Virus record (IMG/VR): IMGVR_UViG_3300035147_000005
Coordinates: 1-26,759 of that record
DNA from: a virus
Length of the DNA: 26,759 nt
Reading direction: 5' to 3' (one strand)
Shown here one piece after another: positions 7,100 to 12,304 of this stretch (its first letter is position 1; each line of letters begins with the position of its first letter). The notes below the pieces were generated by a model. That model saw nothing but the letters and a program-made list of their open reading frames with translations, made no database searches and was not told the DNA's origin. The position numbers were made by a program, and so were the translations under genes.

Positions 7100-8184
7100 T
7101 TCAATACCTCCTCGGCCACTATCTCGGCCTCTTCATCTGTAGTCGTATGTGAACACGGCAGGGAGATGCTCTCCGCCGCGATGTTCGTCGTCACCGGCAG
7201 GGTGTAGCGCTGCGGGTTGCCCTCCGTGACCGGCAGCATGTGGATCGGCGGGCTGTAGTAGCGCTTCGTCGGGATCCCCTGCTCCCGCAGGTGTCGTTCC
7301 AGGCTCAGGACATTCGGCACCACGATCGTGTACACCGCCCAGGCGTGCTCGTCGACCCCGTAGGGGATCCCGATCCCGGTGCCGGTCAGCTTCTCCCCGT
7401 AGATCCTGGCGATCCGCCTGCGCCGGTGGATCATGTAGTCGAGGTACTTCAGTTTCACGTTGACGATGGCCGCCTGGAGGTTGCTCATGCGCAGGTTCAG
7501 GCCCAGGTGCCAGTGCGTGCCGTCGGCCAGGCCGTTCTGCACGATGGCCTGGACCCGCGCGGCGATGGCCGGGTGATCGGTGAACACCGCCCCGCCCTCT
7601 CCGTAGCCGCCCAGGGTCTTGGTCGGGAAGAAACTCGTCACGGCCACCTGGCTCAGGTTGCCTGACTTCCTGCCCTTGTATTTCGCGCCCAGGCTCTGCG
7701 CCGCGTCCTCCAGGACCGCGCAGCCGAACCCCGCGGCCAGGGAGCGGTACTCGTCCATGTCCGCAGGCTGTCCGAACAGGCTCGTCGGCATCAGCACAGC
7801 GGTCCGCTGGGTGATGATCTCGACCACGCTTTTCGGGTCCATCGTCCAGGTGCCCTTGTGGATGTCGGCGAACAGGACCCGCGCGCCCAGGATCCGGGCG
7901 GCGTTGTAGCCCGCGATGAACGTGTAGCTCGGCATGATGACGTCTACTCCAGGCCCCACGCCAAGAGCCAGAAGAGCAGCAAGTAGAGCCCCAGTCCCGC
8001 TGCTACAAGGCACGCAAAAAGGGCTATCAGTATATCCGGCCAGCGCCGCAGCCAGAGCCGCCACAGGGCTCTCAGGATTCTCATAATCGGCGATGTACGA
8101 CCCGCTGTCGAGGACCTGGCGGACCGCCTCCTGGATCTCATCCTGCCACGGATCACTGGGCAGGTCTATCCACTTTATTCCCAT
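7084..8184 (-). CDS. DegT/DnrJ/EryC1 sugar aminotransferase (WbpE-like)
   Basis: This 366-aa PLP enzyme has the family motifs CSSGTGAL (60-67), MPSYTFIA (84-91), LEDAAQSLGA with Asp160 and Gln163, and SFFPTKTLGGYGEGG with catalytic Lys189. The SFFPxKxLGxYGxGGA form is typical of WbpE/WlbC-type enzymes, which transaminate a 3-keto UDP-hexosaminuronic acid to the 3-amino sugar using glutamate. ATG at 8184 has GAGGAGGAG four bases upstream. It lies between a Gfo/Idh enzyme and a UDP-sugar dehydrogenase. Length is normal for the family, and all key residues are present. Confidence 0.9.
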   Translation of the reverse strand: MGIKWIDLPSDPWQDEIQEAVRQVLDSGSYIADYENPESPVAALAAALAGYTDSPFCVPCSSGTGALLAALLALGVGPGVDVIMPSYTFIAGYNAARILGARVLFADIHKGTWTMDPKSVVEIITQRTAVLMPTSLFGQPADMDEYRSLAAGFGCAVLEDAAQSLGAKYKGRKSGNLSQVAVTSFFPTKTLGGYGEGGAVFTDHPAIAARVQAIVQNGLADGTHWHLGLNLRMSNLQAAIVNVKLKYLDYMIHRRRRIARIYGEKLTGTGIGIPYGVDEHAWAVYTIVVPNVLSLERHLREQGIPTKRYYSPPIHMLPVTEGNPQRYTLPVTTNIAAESISLPCSHTTTDEEAEIVAEEVLKWWQS

Positions 8185-8194
8185 TCACTCCTCC

Positions 8195-8392
8195 TCAACT
8201 GTTTCTCTCCAGCCAGTCCTTGTCTGAAAATACGTAGCGCAGCCGCTGCTCCAGGACGTCGATCCGCGCCTCCAGCGCCTGGATCTCGGCCTGCAGCGCC
8301 CGGGCCGTCCCGTAGGTGATCCCCTCCCGGATCGGCTCCTCGTCCGGGCTTCGAGCCTCGCAGAACGAGCGCAACACACCGCGCGCGCTCAT
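8195..8392 (-). CDS. Small coiled-coil protein (65 aa)
   Basis: ATG at 8392 overlaps the stop of the Gfo/Idh gene (ATGA). Residues 31-50 form a clear heptad pattern (LQAEIQALEARIDVLEQRL), followed by YVFSDKDWLERN. It lies inside the sugar operon and may be an oligomerising accessory, but no function is assigned. A similar small coiled-coil protein lies just upstream at 9312-9506. Confidence 0.65.
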   Translation of the reverse strand: MSARGVLRSFCEARSPDEEPIREGITYGTARALQAEIQALEARIDVLEQRLRYVFSDKDWLERNS

Positions 8393-9315
8393 ATCGGCTC
8401 GTATTCCGCGCTGAGCACATCCTCCACGATCTGCACGGCCCGCAGGCCCACCGAGTCCTTCTCCAGGGGAGCGCGCCCAGCCTTGGCCGCGCTGATGAAC
8501 GTCTCCAGCTCTCCCAGTAGCGGCTCGCCCGGATAGCGGTCCTGGCGGACCTCCAGGGGCTCGCGCCGGTTGAACCGCCGGATGATCTGTTTCACCAGGT
8601 CGGCCTCCACCACCTGCGTGCTCGTGTACAGCGTGATCGTCCGACGCTTCTCCACATCGATCCAGCTGGTCCGCGTCATCCCCGGCGTGTTCTCCGGGAT
8701 CATGAACTGCGCCAGGCAGAACACCGGCGTCATGTGCGGCCCGTGGACGATGGCCTCGTCGTTGATCAGCTTGATCCCCGTGCCGAAGAAGTAGACCAGC
8801 AGGTCGAAGTCGTGGACGGCCAGGTCGACCACCACACCCTCCGCCCGATAGCGCTCCACCGCCAGGTTGCCCACGCGGCAGATCTCCACCCGCAGCACGT
8901 CGCCCAGATCCCCGTCATCGTTGAACATCAGCGCGAACAATCCCCGGACCACCGGGTTGTACCGCTCGGTGAACCCGACCATCAGGACCGTGTCCCGCTC
9001 CCGGGCCGCCGTGTAGACCTCGATGATGTCGGCCGAGTTGTCGCACAGCGGCTTCTCGCACAGGACCGCCGCGCCCTGCTCGATGGCCCGCAGGCAGAGA
9101 TCCTTGTGCGTGTCGATCGGCGTGGCGATCACGCAGGCGTCCATCCAGTCGAAGATCTCGTCCTCCGGCAGGTAGCAGCAGTCACGCAGTGCGGCGGCTA
9201 TCTCCGGGTCCGGGTCGTATACTTTCAGGTGAAATCCGTGCACTTTCGACAGGCTCTGAAGGATCCGGAAGTGGTTCGAGCCCATGTTCCCCGCGCCCAA
9301 CAGCGCGACGTTCAC
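8389..9315 (-). CDS. Gfo/Idh/MocA oxidoreductase (WbpB/WlbA-like)
   Basis: This 308-aa NAD(P)-dependent enzyme has the Rossmann motif GAGNMGSNH (7-15), the family signature CEKPLC with Lys88, and DLAVHDFDLL (164-173) with the catalytic-site Asp/His pair. Next to DegT and UDP-sugar dehydrogenase genes it is best read as the 3-dehydrogenase that makes the 3-keto UDP-hexosaminuronic acid used by the aminotransferase (WbpB/WlbA role). GTG at 9315 has GGAG six bases upstream and overlaps the previous stop (GTGA). Other Gfo/Idh substrates cannot be ruled out from sequence alone. Confidence 0.85.
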   Translation of the reverse strand: MNVALLGAGNMGSNHFRILQSLSKVHGFHLKVYDPDPEIAAALRDCCYLPEDEIFDWMDACVIATPIDTHKDLCLRAIEQGAAVLCEKPLCDNSADIIEVYTAARERDTVLMVGFTERYNPVVRGLFALMFNDDGDLGDVLRVEICRVGNLAVERYRAEGVVVDLAVHDFDLLVYFFGTGIKLINDEAIVHGPHMTPVFCLAQFMIPENTPGMTRTSWIDVEKRRTITLYTSTQVVEADLVKQIIRRFNRREPLEVRQDRYPGEPLLGELETFISAAKAGRAPLEKDSVGLRAVQIVEDVLSAEYEPI

Positions 9316-9506
9316 GTCTGGCTCCGGAGCTTCGCGAGCTTCCCGTCTCCGGCGAACGCCTCCTTCATCGGCCCCTCCGGGATCTGCTCCAGCAGCACAT
9401 CATACGCCTCGCCGCACTCCCGGAGCTGGGCCCGCAACCGCCTCACATCCTCTTGTAGTTCCCGGATCGTCAGATCCTGCCGGAACACAGCCTCTTCAAT
9501 TCCCAC
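9312..9506 (-). CDS. Small coiled-coil protein (64 aa)
   Basis: The GTG start at 9506 is preceded by GAGGGGG five bases away and overlaps the previous gene by 11 bases. Residues 10-30 form an amphipathic coiled coil (TIRELQEDVRRLRAQLREC). No family is recognised. Its stop overlaps the Gfo/Idh start, so the two are translationally coupled. Confidence 0.62.
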   Translation of the reverse strand: MGIEEAVFRQDLTIRELQEDVRRLRAQLRECGEAYDVLLEQIPEGPMKEAFAGDGKLAKLRSQT

Positions 9507-9924
9507 TGCTTCCCCCTCTTACCTTTGGCCAGCGGCCGATGACGCGCCGCCCGTACTCCTGCTCGATGATCAGCCGCCCCTCCTCGGCCAGCGTCCGCAT
9601 GGCTGCCGCGCTGGCGCTCAGGGCCATCGAGTCCAGCGTCGGGTCCTCGGCATGCAGCTCCCCACTTCTGCGGCAGTGCTGGTTGACCATGTCCTCCAGG
9701 TCGTACAGGAGCCTATTCCGGTCGGCCTCGGCTTTCCTCAGCGCCTTGATGAGATGTTCACGCTCGGCTTCAAGTTTATCGGCGTACTGACAAGCACTGA
9801 CTCGCCACGCCTTGAGTTGTTCCCGCTCGGCTTTCCAGTCGGCGTGCATGATCTCGCCGTCAACGGGAGAATATTTTTTGTAACTTTCCCGTATTCTTTC
9901 GCCCCATTCCTCGAAGGACGCCAT
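9496..9924 (-). CDS. Coiled-coil hypothetical protein (142 aa)
   Basis: ATG at 9924 directly follows the small membrane-protein gene. The ribosome site is weak. Residues 28-80 form a long charged coiled coil (ADKLEAEREHLIKALRKAEA), and the C-terminal part contains EEGRLIIEQEYGRRVIGRWPKV. No family is recognised. It may be one of the small phage proteins carried between regulatory and metabolic genes. Confidence 0.68.
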   Translation of the reverse strand: MASFEEWGERIRESYKKYSPVDGEIMHADWKAEREQLKAWRVSACQYADKLEAEREHLIKALRKAEADRNRLLYDLEDMVNQHCRRSGELHAEDPTLDSMALSASAAAMRTLAEEGRLIIEQEYGRRVIGRWPKVRGGSSGN

Positions 9925-9928
9925 GGCG

Positions 9929-10123
9929 CTACCAGATAAACGTGATCACGAACAGGCTGATGAACATGCTCGTCGTCAGCAGCTTCGCCTCCACGGCCTT
10001 CCGCCGGTCGTCGCTCAACTCCGACAGTACCAGACTCCCCACGAACGTGAAAAGACCCAGCAGGCCCATGAACAGCGAGACGAACCTCAGCAGCCCTTGA
10101 CCTATCCGCAGCACGATCTCCAT
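9929..10123 (-). CDS. Small membrane protein, two TM segments (64 aa)
   Basis: ATG at 10123 has GGAGG seven bases upstream and lies two bases after the HTH gene stop. Two hydrophobic segments are visible, about residues 10-33 and 46-63, joined by a charged loop (SELSDDRRKAVEAK). Size and topology would fit a holin or a host-membrane effector, but nothing here proves lysis function. A second candidate of this type lies at 11446-11655. Confidence 0.7.
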   Translation of the reverse strand: MEIVLRIGQGLLRFVSLFMGLLGLFTFVGSLVLSELSDDRRKAVEAKLLTTSMFISLFVITFIW

Positions 10124-10125
10124 CT

Positions 10126-10335
10126 CTATGCCTCCCTCTGCGCCAGTAGATATTTCCGGCAGTTGTTCTTCATGACGGTCAGCTCATCCTCGGTGAACCA
10201 CCACATGCCGACCTTCTTGCGCCCCAGCTCGAAACGGACGGCCAGCTTGCGCACCGCGTCGGTCGTGATCCCCAGGATCTCCGCGACCTCCTTGCGCAGG
10301 TACTGCCGCTCCTCAGTTGCGTTGTTTATATCCAT
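10126..10335 (-). CDS. Small HTH DNA-binding protein (excisionase/MerR-like)
   Basis: The 69-aa protein has a winged-HTH pattern: RKEVAEILGITTDAVRKLAVRF (about 14-35) followed by KKVGMWWFTEDELTVM, the layout of AlpA/excisionase-type helix-turn-helix proteins. ATG at 10335 has GGAGGG five bases upstream. It is the first gene after a terminator-like hairpin, and its promoter region carries an inverted repeat GTATAG-N14-CTATAC, so it may repress or activate its own operon, including the sugar genes (inference). Confidence 0.75.
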   Translation of the reverse strand: MDINNATEERQYLRKEVAEILGITTDAVRKLAVRFELGRKKVGMWWFTEDELTVMKNNCRKYLLAQREA

Positions 10336-10353
10336 GTTTGCCCTCCGCCTCTA

Positions 10354-10382
10354 AGTATAGCATAAAATAGCAAACTATACCA
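10354..10382 (-). promoter_or_regulatory. Candidate promoter and palindromic operator
   Basis: In an AT-rich island, minus-strand TATACT (10354-10359) carries an extended TGC and sits 17 bases from TGGTAT (10377-10382). The inverted repeat GTATAG (10355-10360)/CTATAC (10375-10380) overlaps the -35 and -10 boxes, as an operator would. It would start transcription of the HTH-to-sugar-to-portal unit. Confidence 0.55.
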
Positions 10383-10390
10383 GCAGGACG

Positions 10391-10421
10391 AAAACGGGCG
10401 GGGATCCCGGCGTCCCCGCCC
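10391..10421 (-). terminator. Rho-independent terminator-like hairpin
   Basis: A perfect 9-bp GC-rich stem (10396-10404 with 10413-10421, GGGCGGGGA/TCCCCGCCC) with an 8-base loop is followed on the minus strand by GTTTTC. It lies between the basic-protein gene and the candidate promoter at 10354-10382. The U-run is short. The remaining bases 10422-10476 hold no feature that I can see. Confidence 0.6.
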
Positions 10422-10476
10422 TGGCCTCGTAAAGGAAACCGCGATGGCCAACAGCCGCCCTACCGGGATCGGACGG

Positions 10477-10737
10477 TCAGAGAGGGGGAGAGTTCTTGCC
10501 CGGTTCCATCTTTGCCTCTCCCAGGTGCGGGCTTCGACCCCGGCCTCTCAGCCGCCCCTCTCTCACAGCAGCGCGCTTCATGTATCGGCGCGCTCTCTTC
10601 GCTGCCCGGCGGGCTTTGTTCTTCTCCCGGGTGCCTCGGTCCCGGTACCGTTTGCACTTATCGCGGTTGCGACCGTGCTTCTTGTTGCCCTTCTTCCCGC
10701 GGGAAGACTGGCCTTGCCTCTGTTTGGCTCGCGCCAT
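10477..10737 (-). CDS. Highly basic small protein (86 aa)
   Basis: ATG at 10737 has a strong AGGAGG site eight bases upstream. The first 60 residues are dominated by Lys/Arg (KKGNKKHGRNRDKCKRYRDR, then TREKNKARRAAKRARRYMKR). Small proteins with a GRNxxKCxRYRxxxxREKNKxRR motif are common in tailed phages and probably bind nucleic acid; function is not established. The C-terminal 25 residues are Gly/Pro-rich. Confidence 0.72.
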   Translation of the reverse strand: MARAKQRQGQSSRGKKGNKKHGRNRDKCKRYRDRGTREKNKARRAAKRARRYMKRAAVREGRLRGRGRSPHLGEAKMEPGKNSPPL

Positions 10738-10776
10738 GACTATGACCTCCTGTCACTATGTCATGGCGGGCCTCCT
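10735..10776 (-). other. Leader hairpin with two-codon mini-ORF
   Basis: Upstream of the basic-protein gene a separate AGGAGG (10771-10776) precedes ATG ACA TAG (10756-10764), a two-codon frame. The flanking bases 10735-10764 form an imperfect inverted repeat (CATGAC..GTCATG) whose loop holds the ribosome site of the real gene. This could tune translation, but may be chance. Confidence 0.3.
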
Positions 10777-10795
10777 AAGAACTTCATTTTTCATT

Positions 10796-11026
10796 TCAGT
10801 CCAGCTCCTCCATCGAGTGGTGGATGATGTACCACTTCACCGACTCCAGCAGCCCGATCATCTCCTGGACCGGGACGTGGGAGTTGTACTGCCGCAGCTC
10901 CCCGGACTTCGTCCAGGCGGCCACGACGACCATCTCCAGCTCGTCCTTGTCCCGGAGGATCCGGCGGCCGACCTCCTCTACGTCGACGATCGCATCGCCG
11001 TCCATGTCCACGATTTTAGCCGACAT
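10796..11026 (-). CDS. Hypothetical protein (76 aa)
   Basis: ATG at 11026 is chosen because AGGAG lies eight bases before it; the GTG six bases earlier would be too close to that site. It overlaps the YkgJ-like gene by 11 bases. The sequence has an acidic N-terminus and a core VVVAAWTKSGELRQYNSHV followed by a helix (MIGLLESVKWYIIHHSMEEL). Similar small proteins occur in phages, but no function is known to me. Confidence 0.68.
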   Translation of the reverse strand: MSAKIVDMDGDAIVDVEEVGRRILRDKDELEMVVVAAWTKSGELRQYNSHVPVQEMIGLLESVKWYIIHHSMEELD

Positions 11027-11393
11027 GCGCACATCTCCTGATCCGTAGTCTGTGGAACTCCGCGGCCGCGGCCCGCAGCTTCTCCCGGTCCCGCTCGCTC
11101 ATGATCTCCGCCAGCTTCGCACAGACGAACGTCAGGCACACCGCCGAGCGGTGCTCGATCGGGATCGCGCAGCCCTTGTCGGTCAGCAGGGCGCAGTACT
11201 CGTCCCGCGGATCACCGTGCGCGGAGGCTACCAGGTCGGCCACCTCGCCGGGCAGCGTGCTGAACTCCGCCTGCGTGTAGTGGCCCGGGATGCGGCCCGC
11301 GGGGATGCAGCAGGCCCGGCAGGAGCTGCACAGCTCGGCGTACTTCTTCTTGTTCCAGACCGATCTCAGCCGGTCCTTGATGTTTCTCAGCAT
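11016..11393 (-). CDS. YkgJ-like Cys-cluster protein
   Basis: This 125-aa protein carries eight cysteines: CSSCRACC (22-29), Cys67, Cys75, Cys86 and Cys91. That is the pattern of the YkgJ/zinc- or iron-chelating family, whose function is mostly unknown. ATG at 11393 has no ribosome site directly upstream; the nearest GGAGG is 44 bases away, across a strong hairpin (see 11394-11447). It lies among several other metal-binding proteins and downstream of a radical-SAM gene, so metal handling or Fe-S chemistry is possible (inference). Confidence 0.75.
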   Translation of the reverse strand: MLRNIKDRLRSVWNKKKYAELCSSCRACCIPAGRIPGHYTQAEFSTLPGEVADLVASAHGDPRDEYCALLTDKGCAIPIEHRSAVCLTFVCAKLAEIMSERDREKLRAAAAEFHRLRIRRCAHVG

Positions 11394-11447
11394 AACGAAA
11401 AGAGGACGGACGCCATCGGAACGCGCCCGCCCTCTTGCCTCCTTTTT
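11394..11447 (-). promoter_or_regulatory. Hairpin between GGAGG and start codon
   Basis: A 14-bp stem with two G-U pairs (11423-11436 with 11400-11413) and a 9-base loop lies between AAAAAGGAGG (11438-11447) and the ATG at 11393. With the hairpin folded, only 7 bases separate GGAGG from ATG; unfolded, 44 do. It could be a split ribosome binding site as in phage T4 gene 25, or a weak terminator (the run after it is TTTTCGTT). Confidence 0.5.
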
Positions 11448-11655
11448 ACGGCGTAGGCGGTGCCGGTGGATCCGGGGGTGTCCAGTTGATTCCCAGGAGC
11501 AGCCCGACAGCCGATGAGATCAACAGCATGACCGTCACCGCGCTGCCCGTGCTTGCTCCAAAGAAGTCCAGCAGAGCGAACACGATGATCGCCACGCCGG
11601 TCAGTAGAGCCGGGATCAGCCTCTTCCACTTGGCAGGTAGGTCGGGGAATAGCAT
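11446..11655 (-). CDS. Holin-like small membrane protein (69 aa)
   Basis: ATG at 11655 has AGGAGGG four to five bases upstream; upstream in-frame codons lack a site. Two transmembrane segments are visible, about residues 13-32 and 38-56, with a basic N-terminus (PAKWKRL) and a Pro-rich tail (WTPPDPPAPPTP). Size and topology fit a class II holin, but the nearest lysis enzyme candidate (M23 peptidase) is 11 kb away, so the role is tentative. Confidence 0.68.
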   Translation of the reverse strand: MLFPDLPAKWKRLIPALLTGVAIIVFALLDFFGASTGSAVTVMLLISSAVGLLLGINWTPPDPPAPPTP

Positions 11656-11672
11656 GCGTACCCTCCTATCGT

Positions 11673-11843
11673 TTAATGTCTGAGCGGCGTGATCAGCGCC
11701 TCCCAGCACTGATCACAGTACCACCGCAGCTCCTGCTTGTCAAACAGCTCCCGCAGCCAGGGATCCTCCTCCAGGCGGCACAGATGCGTCTCGTCGCACA
11801 CCTCACAGCGCCGGACGAACCGCTTCTTCAGCCGGGTGCTCAT
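11673..11843 (-). CDS. Zinc-ribbon protein, tandem paralogue 2 (56 aa)
   Basis: ATG at 11843 overlaps the previous stop (ATGA). Two CxxC pairs, Cys13/Cys16 and Cys43/Cys46, are separated by 26 residues, and a helix EEDPWLRELF lies between them. It has the same length and the same cysteine spacing as the adjacent upstream gene, and shares DP-x-L-x-E and the ending C-x-x-C-x-E-A-L, so the two arose by tandem duplication. Probably binds Zn2+; partner unknown. Confidence 0.7.
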   Translation of the reverse strand: MSTRLKKRFVRRCEVCDETHLCRLEEDPWLRELFDKQELRWYCDQCWEALITPLRH

Positions 11844-12010
11844 ATATCCCAGAGCGCCTCTTCGTAGCACTCCCGGCACAGCCACTTCTCGATGACCTCG
11901 TTGTTCATCTCCTCCAGGTACGGGTCGGCGATGAACGCGACCTGCCGCAGCTGCTTGCACTCGTCGCAGCGGCCCTCGCGTTTCTCCTGACACAGCTCCC
12001 AGCTGCTCAT
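11840..12010 (-). CDS. Zinc-ribbon protein, tandem paralogue 1 (56 aa)
   Basis: ATG at 12010 has AAAGGAG seven to eight bases upstream, right after the structured RNA at 12027-12113. The protein begins MSSWELCQEKREGRCDECKQ and has CxxC pairs at 15/18 and 45/48, again 26 residues apart, ending CRECYEEALWDI. It is a paralogue of the next gene. A small zinc ribbon may bind nucleic acid or a host protein; function is unknown. Confidence 0.68.
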   Translation of the reverse strand: MSSWELCQEKREGRCDECKQLRQVAFIADPYLEEMNNEVIEKWLCRECYEEALWDI

Positions 12011-12026
12011 CGCTCGACTCCTTTCC

Positions 12027-12113
12027 GTCTCAGGGCTGGAGGCCCGTGTAGTTAAGGTGTCGGACGTAACCTTGTGGGAGGGGAACGTCTGACTGGACCT
12101 CCAGCCCTCAGAC
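12027..12113 (-). ncRNA. Structured, potentially bistable RNA leader
   Basis: This region fills nearly all of the 102-base gap between the Lar-like gene and the first zinc ribbon. In the minus-strand RNA, GUCUGAGGGCUGGAGG (12113-12098) can pair with CCUCCAGCCCUGAGAC (12042-12027) over 16 positions with one mismatch. The same 5' arm can instead fold locally at 12113-12087 (GUCUGA/UCAGAC plus CUGG/CCAG). Inside the large loop, GACGU/ACGUC and AAGGU/ACCUU are arranged as an H-type pseudoknot. Mutually exclusive folds suggest a switch or attenuator. Confidence 0.5.
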
Positions 12114-12304
12114 TATTTAATACTATCCGATACTGCTCCGTCCGTCAACTCCCGCGTGTCCCAGAGGATCTCCGCCCGGTCCTCGTCCCGGGAGTGCGGC
12201 CCCTTGGCCAGGCAGACCGGGCAGAACACGTGGAAGTCGATTCTGAACGAGTCCCGGCGCATCTCCAGGCCCTCGGCGTTCCCGCAGAACGGGCACGGCT
12301 TCAC
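12113..12304 (-). CDS. Lar-like restriction-alleviation zinc ribbon (63 aa)
   Basis: The start is GTG at 12304, overlapping the radical-SAM stop (GTGA), with GAGG about nine bases upstream. The protein has the Lar-family layout: KPCPFCGNAEGLEM, then VFCPVCLAKGP, with Cys4/Cys7 and Cys28/Cys31, and a final A-E-I-L-W-D-T-R. Family knowledge: Lar/Ral proteins reduce type I restriction of incoming DNA by stimulating host modification, but many phage members are uncharacterised zinc ribbons. Confidence 0.72.
   Translation of the reverse strand: MKPCPFCGNAEGLEMRRDSFRIDFHVFCPVCLAKGPHSRDEDRAEILWDTRELTDGAVSDSIK

Noticed and set aside
5684-7207. 507-aa plus-strand reading frame opposite the UDP-sugar dehydrogenase
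   Set aside because: Antisense shadow of a gene with all catalytic motifs; no recognisable domain and His/Gln/Arg-rich composition.
7944-8084. 46-residue hydrophobic frame nested in the DegT gene
   Set aside because: It looks like a basic N-terminus plus transmembrane helix, but has no ribosome site and reads through an Ala/Leu-rich part of DegT shifted by one base, which gives such patterns by chance.
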